Below are positions 7,067 through 15,760 of a DNA stretch of 61,438 nt, in pieces; position 1 is the stretch's first letter; each line of letters begins with the position of its first letter. The DNA is taken from positions 1 to 61,438 of the forward strand of contig DASYTI010000175.1 of the NCBI GenBank assembly GCA_036002485.1, read 5' to 3'. The notes under the pieces were generated by a model. It was not told the origin of the DNA and did no database searches. It was given only the letters and a program-made list of their open reading frames with translations. A program made the translations under genes and the position numbers. This stretch comes from Candidatus Methylomirabilota bacterium. GTDB taxonomy: Bacteria; Methylomirabilota; Methylomirabilia; Rokubacteriales; CSP1-6.

Positions 7067-8250
7067 CCCGCGTGGTGGTCAGCGGGCTGGGCGTGGTCAG
7101 CCCTTACGGGACTGGCGCCAAGACCTTCTGGACCGGGCTTGCGCATGGAACCTGCGCGATCCGTCCCCTGACCGCGATAGACACCGCCGGCTTCCGCTCC
7201 CGGATAGGCGCCGAGGTGCCTGCCGAGGTGCTCGCCTCGCTCGGCCCCTCGCGGCGGCGCGCCCGCGCCGACCGCCTGGCCCTGGCCGCGGCGCGCGAGG
7301 CGCTGGCCGATGCCGACATCTCCCCGGGCGATCGCGCCTGCGCGGGGCTCTTCATCGGCGCCGTGGGCGGCGGGATGCTCGAGGCCGAGGAGTGGTACTG
7401 GGAAGAGTCGCGCACGGGCCGCCCCTCGCCCAGGATAGGCGCGCTCCGCTCCGTCCTCCCGTCGACTCATGCCGAGACTCTGGGCTTCCGCCTCGGCCTC
7501 CGAGGTCCCAAGGAGACCGTGGTCATGGCCTGCGCCTCCGGCGCGGCCTCGCTCGCGCTCGGACTCGATCTGATCCGCTCCGGCGCCACCCCGCTCGCCG
7601 TCTGCGGTGGCGTGGATGCCCTCACGCGCGTCTGCTTCATGGGCTTCAATGCCCTTCGCCTCCTCGACCTCGAGCCGTGCCGTCCCTTCGACCGCGACCG
7701 GAAGGGCATGTCCATCGGCGAAGCCGCCGCCTTCGTCGTGCTCGAAGATCTCGACCACTGCCGCGACCGCGGCGGGCGCGTCTATGCGGAGCTCCTGGGG
7801 GCGGGCATGACCACCGATGCGCATCATGTCACCTCGCCCGAGCCCGCGGGGGAGGGGATGGTCCGCGCCATCGAGGAAGCGCTGACCGCGGCCGGGCGTG
7901 CGCCCGAGGATATCGGCTACGTCAACGCTCACGGGACGGGCACTCCGCAGAACGACCGGGTCGAGGCGCTGGCCCTGGCGCGAGTCTTCGGCCCGGGCCG
8001 CGTGCTCGTGAGCTCGACCAAGTCGCTGGTGGGGCACACCATGGCGGCCGCGGGCAGCGTGGAGGCGGTGGCAAGCGTGCTCGCGCTTCAGCACGGTCTG
8101 GTCCCTCCTACCGCCAACCTGCGCGCGACGGATCCGGACGTGCCCTTCGATTGTGTGCCGGAGACGGCGCGAATCGTCGAGCTCGACGCGGTCCTGTCCA
8201 ATTCCTTCGGCTTCGGCGGCCAGAACGTGACCCTGGTCTTCGGCCGATGA
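7063..8250 (+). CDS. Beta-ketoacyl synthase (KAS II type), complete active site
   Basis: 395 aa. It starts MTRVVVSGLGVVSPYG, a canonical FabF N-terminus. Triad: Cys ~157 in VMACASGAAS, His ~290 in NAHGTGTPQND, His ~325 in LVGHTMAAAG. It ends LSNSFGFGGQNVTLVFGR. It overlaps both neighbours by 4 nt (ATGA), which strongly indicates an operon. The pairing of this active KS with the following Cys-less KS-like protein mirrors the KS-alpha/KS-beta (chain length factor) arrangement of type II polyketide synthases and aryl-polyene systems. Substrate and chain length cannot be read from the sequence. Confidence 0.93.
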   Translation: MTRVVVSGLGVVSPYGTGAKTFWTGLAHGTCAIRPLTAIDTAGFRSRIGAEVPAEVLASLGPSRRRARADRLALAAAREALADADISPGDRACAGLFIGAVGGGMLEAEEWYWEESRTGRPSPRIGALRSVLPSTHAETLGFRLGLRGPKETVVMACASGAASLALGLDLIRSGATPLAVCGGVDALTRVCFMGFNALRLLDLEPCRPFDRDRKGMSIGEAAAFVVLEDLDHCRDRGGRVYAELLGAGMTTDAHHVTSPEPAGEGMVRAIEEALTAAGRAPEDIGYVNAHGTGTPQNDRVEALALARVFGPGRVLVSSTKSLVGHTMAAAGSVEAVASVLALQHGLVPPTANLRATDPDVPFDCVPETARIVELDAVLSNSFGFGGQNVTLVFGR

Positions 8251-9395
8251 GCGCGCCCCGCCGCGTCGTCATCACCGGGATGGGCTCGGTCAGCGCCGGC
8301 GGCATTGGCGGCACCGCCTCCGTGGCCCGGATCCTGGCCGAGACCTCGGCGACCTCCATCGGTCCCGTACGCGCCTTCGACACCACGGGCTGGCCGAGCC
8401 GGCTCGGGGCCGAGGTGGACGACGCCGCGCTCGAGGCTCTCCTCGATCCCGCCGCCGCGCGCCGGCTGTCGCGGATCTGCCGTCTGACCGTGGCGGCCTG
8501 TCGTCTCGCCGTCGAGGACTCCGGGGTGGCGCGGGGTCCCGCCCTCGGCCTGGTCGTCGGCACGGAGCATGGAGATTTCCGCTCGAGCGAGGAGTTCGTC
8601 ACCGGCTACCTCAAGCGCGGGCCGTCGGGGCTTTCCCCGATGATCTTTCCCAATACGGTCATGAACAGCATGGCCGCCGTGGCCGCCATCGAGATCGGCG
8701 CCCGGGGGCCATCGGTCACGGTCAACCAGGCCACGGTGGCGGGAGATCTGGCCGTGGCGCGGGCGGCCGCCCTCGTGAGAGATGGACGCGCGGTCGCGGT
8801 GGTGGCGGGAGGCGTCGACGAGCTCCTCGCCCACGTCTACCGGCGGTTGAGCGAGATGGGCATGCTCTCGCCCGGGGCCGGCCGCGGCACGGAAGGCTGC
8901 CGACCGTATGAGCCGGACCACAATGGAGCGGTGCTCGGCGAAGGAGCGACCTTTCTCGTCCTGGAGGATCTGGAATCCGCGCGCGCGCGCGGAGCGGTCG
9001 TCTACGCCGAGATCCGGTCGGCCGCGTCCGGGAATCTGCCCGTGGCTCCCCACACCGCCCCCCGCGGCCGGCGCGATCCCCACTCGCCGGCCCTCCGGGC
9101 TCTGGCCTCGACGGGAGCGGCGCCGTCGGCCGTCACCGCGTGCTACGGCTCCGGCAATGGCGATCCCGCCCTCGACGACTGGGAGCTTGGCCTCTTGGCC
9201 GCCGACCGCTTCCCCGCTCCCATATCGCTGGCCCCTCGCTTCGGACAGCACGGTGGGCTCGGCGCGCTCCGGGTCGCGGCCGCGGCCCTCCATGACGGGG
9301 GCAGCATGCCCACCCCCGCCCGTGAGCTCGTCATGGTCCACGGGCTCGCCCGTGGCGGCTGCCGCACCGCGCTTCTCATCGACCGCGCGGCATGA
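8247..9395 (+). CDS. KS-beta/chain-length-factor-like protein
   Basis: 382 aa with full KS length but no catalytic residues. The nucleophile position reads VNQATVAGDLA, with Ala in place of Cys. The first His motif is replaced by CYGSGNGDP and the second by RFGQHGGLGA. The N-terminus RRVVITGMGSVSAGG keeps the KS fold signature. KS-beta subunits dimerise with an active KS and set chain length. Coupling by ATGA on both sides places it between KS2 and the glycosyltransferase/halogenase-like fusion. Unlike actinobacterial CLFs, the Cys is not replaced by Gln, although a Gln lies just before it. Confidence 0.85.
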   Translation: MSAPRRVVITGMGSVSAGGIGGTASVARILAETSATSIGPVRAFDTTGWPSRLGAEVDDAALEALLDPAAARRLSRICRLTVAACRLAVEDSGVARGPALGLVVGTEHGDFRSSEEFVTGYLKRGPSGLSPMIFPNTVMNSMAAVAAIEIGARGPSVTVNQATVAGDLAVARAAALVRDGRAVAVVAGGVDELLAHVYRRLSEMGMLSPGAGRGTEGCRPYEPDHNGAVLGEGATFLVLEDLESARARGAVVYAEIRSAASGNLPVAPHTAPRGRRDPHSPALRALASTGAAPSAVTACYGSGNGDPALDDWELGLLAADRFPAPISLAPRFGQHGGLGALRVAAAALHDGGSMPTPARELVMVHGLARGGCRTALLIDRAA

Positions 9396-11728
9396 GCGAT
9401 CACGTCACCGTCATTCCCGTCTTCAACGAGGCGGCCACGATTGGCGGCCTCGTCGCGCGCGCCGCCCTCCATGGCCCGGTCATCGTGGTGGACGACGGCT
9501 CGTGGGACGGGAGCGACGAGGCGGCGGCGGCGGCCGGAGCCGTCATCCTCCGGACGGGCGGGCGGTCGGGCAAGGGCGCGGCCCTCCGCCTTGGCTTCGC
9601 GGGCGCCCTCGCTCGCGCGGCCGAGCGGGTGGTCACTCTCGACGGCGACGGCCAGCACGACCCCGATGATATCCCGCGCCTCCTCGCGGCTTCCGAGCCC
9701 GAGCCCCGGGCCCTCGTGGTCGGAGGCCGGCTGGGCGGCGGCGGGTTCATGGAGCCGGCTAGACTGCACGCGCTGCGAGTGTCGGGATTCTTCATCAACT
9801 GGCTCACCGGTCAGCCGATCGGCGACACGCAGTCGGGCTTCCGCGTCTATCCGTGCGACCTTCTCGAGCGCGTGGCCCCCCGCCGAGGCGGCTTCGTGTT
9901 CGAGACAGAGGTGCTCGTGCGCTCCGCGGCCGCCGGGTATGCCATCCAGGAAGTTCCCATCAGCGCGCTTCGCACCGCGAGCCGGCCCAGCCGCTTCCGC
10001 CCGCTCCGCGACGGCGCCGCCGTCACGAGCTACCTCGCGGGGCAGGGGCTGCGTCGCTGGGCCCGCGATGCCGGCATGGTGGCCCGCGCCCTCGTTCGTC
10101 CCTTCACGGGGGCGCGGCGGCGGCCTCGCCACGCTGAGCTCGCGCGGTTCACCGCGCCGTACCGCCACAACCCGGGCGCCTTCGCCTCCGCGCTCGGCGT
10201 CTTCACGCTCCACCAGATCACCGAGACATGGCGGGTTTGGTGGAGCGATCCGCGCGCACGCGTGATGCGGCGGGCCGCCCTCGCCACCGCCATGCTGCCG
10301 GCCCTGGGCCTGGCCGCGACCGTCCAGTGGGCGCTGGGTCTCCGTCGGCTCGGCATCGATCTCGTCGCTCCGCTCGTGCGCTCGGCCTACGGCCAGGAGC
10401 GCCTCGCCCGCGCCGCGACGGGGCCGGCTTCTGCGCGCGGGGCGAGAGCCCAGGCGCGGGCGGACTACGACGTGCTGGTGGTGGGGGGCGGCCCGGGCGG
10501 ATCCACGGTAGCGACCTTCCTGGCGCGCGGCGGGCTTCGCGTGGCGGTGGCCGAGCGTGAGGTCTTCCCGCGATTCCATATCGGCGAGTCGCTCCTGCCC
10601 GCCAACCTTCCCGTTCTCGACCGTCTCGGGGTGCGCGAGCGCATCGAGAAGCGCGGCTTCATCCTGAAGTACGGCGCGGCCTTTCACGACCAGGAGTCCG
10701 ATCTCGAGTACCGCTTCTATTTCCAGGAGGGCAAACCCTGGCCGAATCACGCCTATGAAGTGCCGCGGGCCGAGTTCGACCAGGTCCTCCTCGAGCACGC
10801 CGGCGCGGAGTCCGGGGTCTCCCTGCTCCAGCCCGCCACCGTGGAGAGCGTGGAGTTCGACGCCGAGGGGATGACGGCCGAGATACGCGAGGGCGATGCG
10901 CGCCGGGTCGTCCGCGCTCGCTTCCTCGTCGACGCCAGTGGACGCGACGGATTTCTCGCCTCTCGCCGGCAGCACCGCCGCACGGCCATTCCCGGGCTCG
11001 GCAAGGTCTCGCTCTTCGCCCACTTCGAGGGCGCGGCGCGCTGGACGGGGCGGGAAGAGGGCATGATCCGGATCTTCGTCTTCGAGGACGGGTGGTTCTG
11101 GTGGATCCCGTTGGCGGGGACGGTGACCAGCGTGGGCTGCGTGCTCCATGCCCGGACGGCCCGCGACCGCCCGGGCTCTCTCGAGGCGCTGTTCGACGAG
11201 ATGATTCGCCGCTGCCGCCGCGTGGCGGAGGGCTTGCGGGAAGCGCGCCGCATCACGCCGGTCATGTCCGCGGCCAACTTCTCCTACCGCGCCGACCCCG
11301 TGGTGGGCAACCGCTTTCTCTGTGTGGGCGATGCCCTGGCCTTCGTCGACCCGATCTTCTCCTCGGGCGTGTACGTGGCCATGCAGACGGCGGAGATCGC
11401 CTCGGGCGAGATCCTCCGCGCCTTCGCGGCGGACCACTTCGAGGCGGATCGCTTTCGCGCCTACCAGCGGCGATTCCAGCGAGGCATCGGCCCCTTCGTG
11501 CGCTTCATCCGTCAGTACTACGAGCCAGCCTTCCTCGAGATCTTTCTCAGGCCCCGCAAGAACTTCGCCATGCTCGACAGCGTCACCGGCGTGCTGGCGG
11601 GCGGCGCCTTTCTCCGCATGCGCTGGCGCATGCGCCTGTCCCTCGTGCTCTTCTTCGCCATCGTCCGCTTCAATCGATGGGGGCGTCGACGCCGAAACCT
11701 GCCCGTCGAGTCCCGGCTCGAGTGGTGA
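9392..11728 (+). CDS. GT2 glycosyltransferase fused to flavin-dependent halogenase-like oxidoreductase
   Basis: 778 aa bifunctional-looking protein. Residues 1-220 are a DPM1-like family 2 glycosyltransferase with VVDDGSWDGS (~32-41) and LDGDGQHDPDD (~83-93). Residues 220-350 are a linker with one or two hydrophobic stretches. Residues ~355-778 form a halogenase/geranylgeranyl-reductase-type flavoprotein: FAD motif VVGGGPGGS near 362, FPRFHIGESLLP, a Lys in FILKYGAAF near 424 at the place of the halogenase catalytic Lys, and WFWWIP near 568, which fits the WxWxIP halogenase signature. The distal DALAFVDPIFSSGV is typical of the fold. Either halogenation or a reductive or oxidative step is possible. 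The start overlaps the KS-beta stop (ATGA). I see no frameshift that would explain the fusion. Confidence 0.85.
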   Translation: MSDHVTVIPVFNEAATIGGLVARAALHGPVIVVDDGSWDGSDEAAAAAGAVILRTGGRSGKGAALRLGFAGALARAAERVVTLDGDGQHDPDDIPRLLAASEPEPRALVVGGRLGGGGFMEPARLHALRVSGFFINWLTGQPIGDTQSGFRVYPCDLLERVAPRRGGFVFETEVLVRSAAAGYAIQEVPISALRTASRPSRFRPLRDGAAVTSYLAGQGLRRWARDAGMVARALVRPFTGARRRPRHAELARFTAPYRHNPGAFASALGVFTLHQITETWRVWWSDPRARVMRRAALATAMLPALGLAATVQWALGLRRLGIDLVAPLVRSAYGQERLARAATGPASARGARAQARADYDVLVVGGGPGGSTVATFLARGGLRVAVAEREVFPRFHIGESLLPANLPVLDRLGVRERIEKRGFILKYGAAFHDQESDLEYRFYFQEGKPWPNHAYEVPRAEFDQVLLEHAGAESGVSLLQPATVESVEFDAEGMTAEIREGDARRVVRARFLVDASGRDGFLASRRQHRRTAIPGLGKVSLFAHFEGAARWTGREEGMIRIFVFEDGWFWWIPLAGTVTSVGCVLHARTARDRPGSLEALFDEMIRRCRRVAEGLREARRITPVMSAANFSYRADPVVGNRFLCVGDALAFVDPIFSSGVYVAMQTAEIASGEILRAFAADHFEADRFRAYQRRFQRGIGPFVRFIRQYYEPAFLEIFLRPRKNFAMLDSVTGVLAGGAFLRMRWRMRLSLVLFFAIVRFNRWGRRRRNLPVESRLEW

Positions 11729-11738
11729 GCGGGAGACG

Positions 11739-12941
11739 ATGGCGTCGCCGGTGGGCGTGAGGCTTCGCGAGCTTCTCCCCCGCGGGTACACCTTCACGAT
11801 CGTGGGCATCGCGGTCGGCGTGGCGGGCCTCGTCGCCCTCGGGGCCATGGCCGAGCGGATCACGCGCTTCATCGAGGGCGGCGATCGCTTCGTGCTCGGG
11901 CAGATCTCGGTCGCGGGCGAAGGGATGGGCATGGGCACCGGCTTCACCGCGGGCGGGCTGCTCTCCGCCGCCAAGATCGCCGAGATCGCCGCGGTGCCGG
12001 GCGTCTCGGGTGTCCAGGCCCAGGTCATGATGCCGCTCAATACGAGCACCTCGCAGTTCTTGACCCTCACCCAGGAGCTGGTCTTCGGGATGGACCTGAG
12101 CGTGCCCATTCCCAATCGTCACTATCGGGAGCTGCCGGTGCGGGCGGGCCGCCCTCTTCGCGCAGCAGACCGGCGCGTGACCGTGCTGGGCGCCGATTTC
12201 GCGATCTCGCGGAAGCTCGGGGTGGGCAACTCCGTCGCCCTCGGCGGGCAGGACTTCGCGGTGGTGGGCGTTCTCGACAAGACCTTCACGGCTCCGGATC
12301 GCTTCGCCCTCGTCTCGATCGACGACGCGCGCGATCTGTGGCTGCGCCGCGACCCCCTCCTCGTCCAGGCTTTCGGGGCGGGCAGCTTGAGACGGAATGA
12401 CCTCAACACGGGAGCGGCGGTGGGCTGGAAGGACGGCGAGGACCCCGACGCGCTCGCCCGACGCATCCAGGCCACCGTGCCCAAGGTCAATGTCACCATC
12501 CCCGGCGAGATCAGCCGGCTCCTGCGTCAGTCGACCGCGTTCTTCTCGGCGCTCCTCCTGGGTATCGCGGTCCTGGGGCTTCTCATCGGCGGCCTGTCCC
12601 TGTCCAACACGGTGACCGCGGCCATCTTCGAGCGCATTCGCGACTTCGGGGTCAAGCGCGCCCTGGGCGCCACCGATCTCCACCTCCTCCGCGAAGTCCT
12701 GGGCGAGGCGCTCGGCGTCAGCCTCTCGGGCGGGGTGGCGGGCGTGCTGCTGGCCCTCTGCGTCGGCACCGCCGTCGACACGCGGGCCATACGCGAAGGA
12801 CAGCAGCTCTTTCTTTTCTCGCCTCGCCTCCTGGCCTTCGCGGTCGTGTTCTCGGTCGTGCTGGGCGGGCTCGCGGCCGCCTATGCCACCCTCCGCATTG
12901 CGCGCCTCTCTCCCGCCGAAGCCATCCGGCGGGGAAGCTGA
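11739..12941 (+). CDS. ABC transporter permease (FtsX/MacB type)
   Basis: 400 aa. An N-terminal membrane segment (FTIVGIAVGVAGLVALGAM) is followed by a periplasmic MacB-like core domain to about residue 260, then three C-terminal helices (ALLLGIAVLGLLIGGLSL, LGVSLSGGVAGVLLALCV, LLAFAVVFSVVLGGLAAA) with the FtsX box IRDFGVKRALGAT. It ends IARLSPAEAIRRGS, the usual MacB/LolC-type tail. The family drives mechanotransmission or lipid/lipoprotein extraction rather than classical transport. GGGAG sits 4 nt before ATG 11739, 10 nt after the fusion gene. Its partner ATPase is the next gene, separated by a box-rich repeat. Confidence 0.88.
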   Translation: MASPVGVRLRELLPRGYTFTIVGIAVGVAGLVALGAMAERITRFIEGGDRFVLGQISVAGEGMGMGTGFTAGGLLSAAKIAEIAAVPGVSGVQAQVMMPLNTSTSQFLTLTQELVFGMDLSVPIPNRHYRELPVRAGRPLRAADRRVTVLGADFAISRKLGVGNSVALGGQDFAVVGVLDKTFTAPDRFALVSIDDARDLWLRRDPLLVQAFGAGSLRRNDLNTGAAVGWKDGEDPDALARRIQATVPKVNVTIPGEISRLLRQSTAFFSALLLGIAVLGLLIGGLSLSNTVTAAIFERIRDFGVKRALGATDLHLLREVLGEALGVSLSGGVAGVLLALCVGTAVDTRAIREGQQLFLFSPRLLAFAVVFSVVLGGLAAAYATLRIARLSPAEAIRRGS

Positions 12942-12947
12942 GATGCA

Positions 12948-13170
12948 TTTTCTCAGCCCTCGCCTCGCCGCTGATCCACTCAGCTCTCGTCTCGTGGCTT
13001 CGCCACTCAACTCGAACTGCCACGCCTCCGGGAGCCATTCAGCCCTCGCCTCGGGACGGCCGGCGGCCGCCGCTCAGCTCGAACAGCGGGCCCCGTCTCA
13101 GCTCGATTTTCTCGGCCCTCGCCTCGCCGGGCTCCTCGCCTCCGGCTCGTCGGCCCCGTCTCAGCTCGAA
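12948..13170 (+). repeat. Cluster of D-module repeats between permease and ATPase genes
   Basis: The 234-nt gap contains three degenerate repeats of the box pair CTCAGCCCTCGCCTCG ... CTCAGCTCGAAC. Between the boxes lie variable hairpins, for example GTGGC-TTC-GCCAC and a GCCGG...CCGGC pair. The final box ends at the ATPase start codon (13176), so its leader consists of repeat. No other function is evident. Confidence 0.75.
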
Positions 13171-13175
13171 CATCT

Positions 13176-13850
13176 ATGCTCCTGAGGGCGAGGGGACTCA
13201 GCAAGACTTTCACGGGCCCCGGCGGCACGCCCGTTCCCGTGCTCCATGGTATTGACCTCGAGGTCAAGGGCGGCGAGCTGGTCGCCGTCTCCGGCGTCTC
13301 GGGCTCCGGGAAGTCCACCCTGCTCAACCTGATCGGGCTGCTGGAGCCGCTCGACGCGGGAGAGATCTGGCTTGGTGAAGAGCGCGTGAGTCACCTGGGG
13401 CGTCAGGCCCAGTGTCGCGTCCGCGGCGCCTCCATCGGCTATGTGTTCCAGTCCTTCCTGCTCCTCGCGGGCCTGACGGCCCTCGACAATGTGATGCTGG
13501 CCGCTCGCTACGTCGGCCGCGATCGCGCCGACGCCCGCCGGGAAGCCCTCGGGCTCATGGAGCGTCTGGGTGTCGCCCACCGGGCCACGCATCATCCGGC
13601 GCAGCTCTCGGGCGGCGAGCAGCAGCGCGTCGCCTTCTGTCGCGCCGTGCTGAACCGTCCACCCCTCGTGCTCGCGGACGAGCCGACGGGCAACCTCGAC
13701 GACGAGCATGCCCGGGTCATCCTGGACGAGCTCCACGCGCTGGCCGCCGACCGCGGCACGGGCGTGATGCTCGTCACGCACCGGACCGAGGCCAGCGCCC
13801 GGGCCGATCGCGTGCTGCGTCTCGATCAGGGACGGCTCGCGACTCGATGA
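13176..13850 (+). CDS. ABC transporter ATPase (LolD/MacB-like)
   Basis: 224 aa. Walker [10 protein letters not shown] near 42, Q-loop in VFQSFLLL, signature LSGGEQQR, Walker [12 protein letters not shown] and the His switch VTHR are all intact. Length and motifs fit the LolD/FtsE/MacB class that pairs with FtsX-type permeases, so it should form a transporter with the product of 11739-12941. Its position after the KS, ACP and GT2-flavoprotein genes suggests that the complex moves the lipid-like product across or out of the inner membrane. The start directly follows a repeat box, so no distinct ribosome binding site is visible. Confidence 0.92.
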   Translation: MLLRARGLSKTFTGPGGTPVPVLHGIDLEVKGGELVAVSGVSGSGKSTLLNLIGLLEPLDAGEIWLGEERVSHLGRQAQCRVRGASIGYVFQSFLLLAGLTALDNVMLAARYVGRDRADARREALGLMERLGVAHRATHHPAQLSGGEQQRVAFCRAVLNRPPLVLADEPTGNLDDEHARVILDELHALAADRGTGVMLVTHRTEASARADRVLRLDQGRLATR

Positions 13851-13884
13851 GGACAGAACTCGCCCGGCATTTTCCGCCCGCCGC

Positions 13885-15738
13885 GTGAGTATTCTCCGCT
13901 CGCCCTGGGCGGTCGCGGGCCTTCTTGCGCTGCTCACGCTGGCCCTCCTGTTGCCGTGGCTGGGCGCGGTCCCCTTCGACGATCCTGGCGAGGGACAGCA
14001 CGCGGAGATCGCGCGTGAGATCGTCCTCTCGGGTGACTGGCTCACCCTCCGCCTGACGGGCATCCGCTACTTCGACAAGCCCCCGCTGCTCTACTGGCTG
14101 ATCGCCGCGGGGTTCAAGGCCATGGGTATCTCGGAATGGGTGGCGCGCCTGCCTGCCGCCCTGGGGGCCGCCGCCGCGGTGGGAGGGACGACGCTTCTCG
14201 GCGCCCGCCTTCTGGGCCCCGGAGCTGGCGCCCTGGCCGGCGCGGGACTGCTCTCGTGCGCTCTCTTCGCCGCCTTCGGCCGCTATGTGCGACCCGAGAC
14301 CCTCTTCGTCGCCGCGATCCAGTGGGGATTCACCGGCCTCCTTCTCGCGCTCGCACCTTATTGGTTCCGGGGGGGAGCGGCGCCGGTTTTCTTGGGGGTT
14401 GGCTCGGCTCGCGTTCGGCTGCGCCTCACACGGCCACCCCAGACCCGGCCACCGGATGATGAAGGGCCGCGCGCCAGGTGGTGGGCCGTGGTTGGCTGCG
14501 CCGCGCTCGGCGTGGCGGCGCTGAGCAAGGATGTCTTCGGGCTCGTGGGACCGCTCGGCGCCGTCGCCTTGGCGCTGGTCCTGGGCGGGCGGCTTTATCC
14601 CATGGGGCGCTGGCTGCCCCCTCTCGGCCTGGCCGTGCTTCTCATTCTGGGCCTGGGCTGGTATGCGCTCACCACGATGCGCAATCCCGGCTTTCTCTGG
14701 TACACCGTCGTGGACAATCACCTTCTCAACGCGCTCCAGCTACGCCAGTTCCCGGACGAAGACGTGCCGCTCTCCTCGCTCGAGTTCCTCCTCGTGGCCG
14801 GACTCGGCGCCTTTCCCTGGATCCTTCCGGCCGCGCTCGAGGTCGGGCAGCTCGCGAGACGCCGAGCCTGGAGATTCGCCGAGGACATCCCGTGGGTGGC
14901 CCTGGCCCTGTGGGCCGTCGGCATCTTTCTCGTCTTCACGCTTTCGGCCTTCAAGCTGCCGCACTATGGTCTGCCCGCCTATCCGGCCATCGCGCTGCTT
15001 GCCGCGCGTTGGTGGTCGCGGCGAGAGCCGCCGGACCGGCGACCCGCCCTCTGGCATCTGGCCGTATTCGGGCTGCTCGCCGCGATCCTCGGAGCCGCCG
15101 CCCTCACGGATGGGCGCGGCTTCATGGACACGATCTTCTCGGCCACCGATGTCTACTCACGCAAAGAAGCGCTCGCGACGCAGATCGCGCCGCTCCCCGC
15201 GTGGTCGGCCTTGCGCCCGCTCGTCTGGCACACCGCGCTCGTCTTTGCCCTGGCCGCCGCCCTGCTCGCCGCGGCCGCCGTGTGGCGGGCGGGACGGCTC
15301 GCCGCCTGCACCGTCGCCGTCACCATGCTGGCCATCGTGCCGAGCATAGGCCAGGCTCTGGGGCTCGTCTCCACGGCCCGCGCCGTCTCCGCCATGGCGG
15401 CAGAGATACGGCTCGGCTGGTCGCCTGACGGCGTGCTCATCCATGAGGGTCCAATCGAGAACTCAGGGGCCCTCGAGCTCTATGCGGGCGTGCGGCCCGT
15501 GCTGGTGGAGGCGAGGCGCAGCGTGCTCGGCATCGGGTCGACCTTTCCCGAGGCCGCCGATACCTTCTGGGATGCGGACCGGTTCACGCGCGTGTGGCTA
15601 TCGAACCGTCGCGCCTTGCTCGTGACCACGCGCGATCCCGCGCGAAGCCTCGTCGCGAAAATGCCGCGTGACCGCGTGCATCTCCTGGCCTCTCGGCAGG
15701 GCCGCTGGCTCTGGAGCAATACTCCGCCCCGAGCCTAG
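13885..15738 (+). CDS. ArnT-like membrane glycosyltransferase (GT83/PMT fold)
   Basis: 617 aa, about 12 membrane helices, GTG start 35 nt after the ATPase. The first periplasmic loop carries FDDPGEGQHAEIARE and FDKPPLLYWL, the acidic and 'DKPP' motifs of ArnT/GT83 enzymes, which move sugars from polyprenyl-phosphate carriers to lipid acceptors in the periplasm. A C-terminal soluble domain follows residue ~480. About 35 residues near 160-195 (rich in Gly, Arg, Pro; nt ~14365-14470) look like an insertion in a loop. A DPM1-like GT2 domain two genes upstream could make the polyprenyl-phosphate sugar donor, a classic GT2-GT83 pairing. Confidence 0.87.
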   Translation: MSILRSPWAVAGLLALLTLALLLPWLGAVPFDDPGEGQHAEIAREIVLSGDWLTLRLTGIRYFDKPPLLYWLIAAGFKAMGISEWVARLPAALGAAAAVGGTTLLGARLLGPGAGALAGAGLLSCALFAAFGRYVRPETLFVAAIQWGFTGLLLALAPYWFRGGAAPVFLGVGSARVRLRLTRPPQTRPPDDEGPRARWWAVVGCAALGVAALSKDVFGLVGPLGAVALALVLGGRLYPMGRWLPPLGLAVLLILGLGWYALTTMRNPGFLWYTVVDNHLLNALQLRQFPDEDVPLSSLEFLLVAGLGAFPWILPAALEVGQLARRRAWRFAEDIPWVALALWAVGIFLVFTLSAFKLPHYGLPAYPAIALLAARWWSRREPPDRRPALWHLAVFGLLAAILGAAALTDGRGFMDTIFSATDVYSRKEALATQIAPLPAWSALRPLVWHTALVFALAAALLAAAAVWRAGRLAACTVAVTMLAIVPSIGQALGLVSTARAVSAMAAEIRLGWSPDGVLIHEGPIENSGALELYAGVRPVLVEARRSVLGIGSTFPEAADTFWDADRFTRVWLSNRRALLVTTRDPARSLVAKMPRDRVHLLASRQGRWLWSNTPPRA

Positions 15739-15760
15739 AGACGAGTGCTCAAGAACTCGC

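Noticed and set aside
9143-12115. 990-codon minus-strand frame
   Set aside because: A shadow of the KS-beta, GT2-flavoprotein and FtsX genes; low-complexity composition and no ribosome binding site. Long antisense frames are expected at this GC content.
14365-14470. Frameshift or mobile insertion in the ArnT-like gene
   Set aside because: The Gly/Arg/Pro-rich loop is unusual, but the frame stays open and the helices on both sides are intact, with no repeat borders seen.
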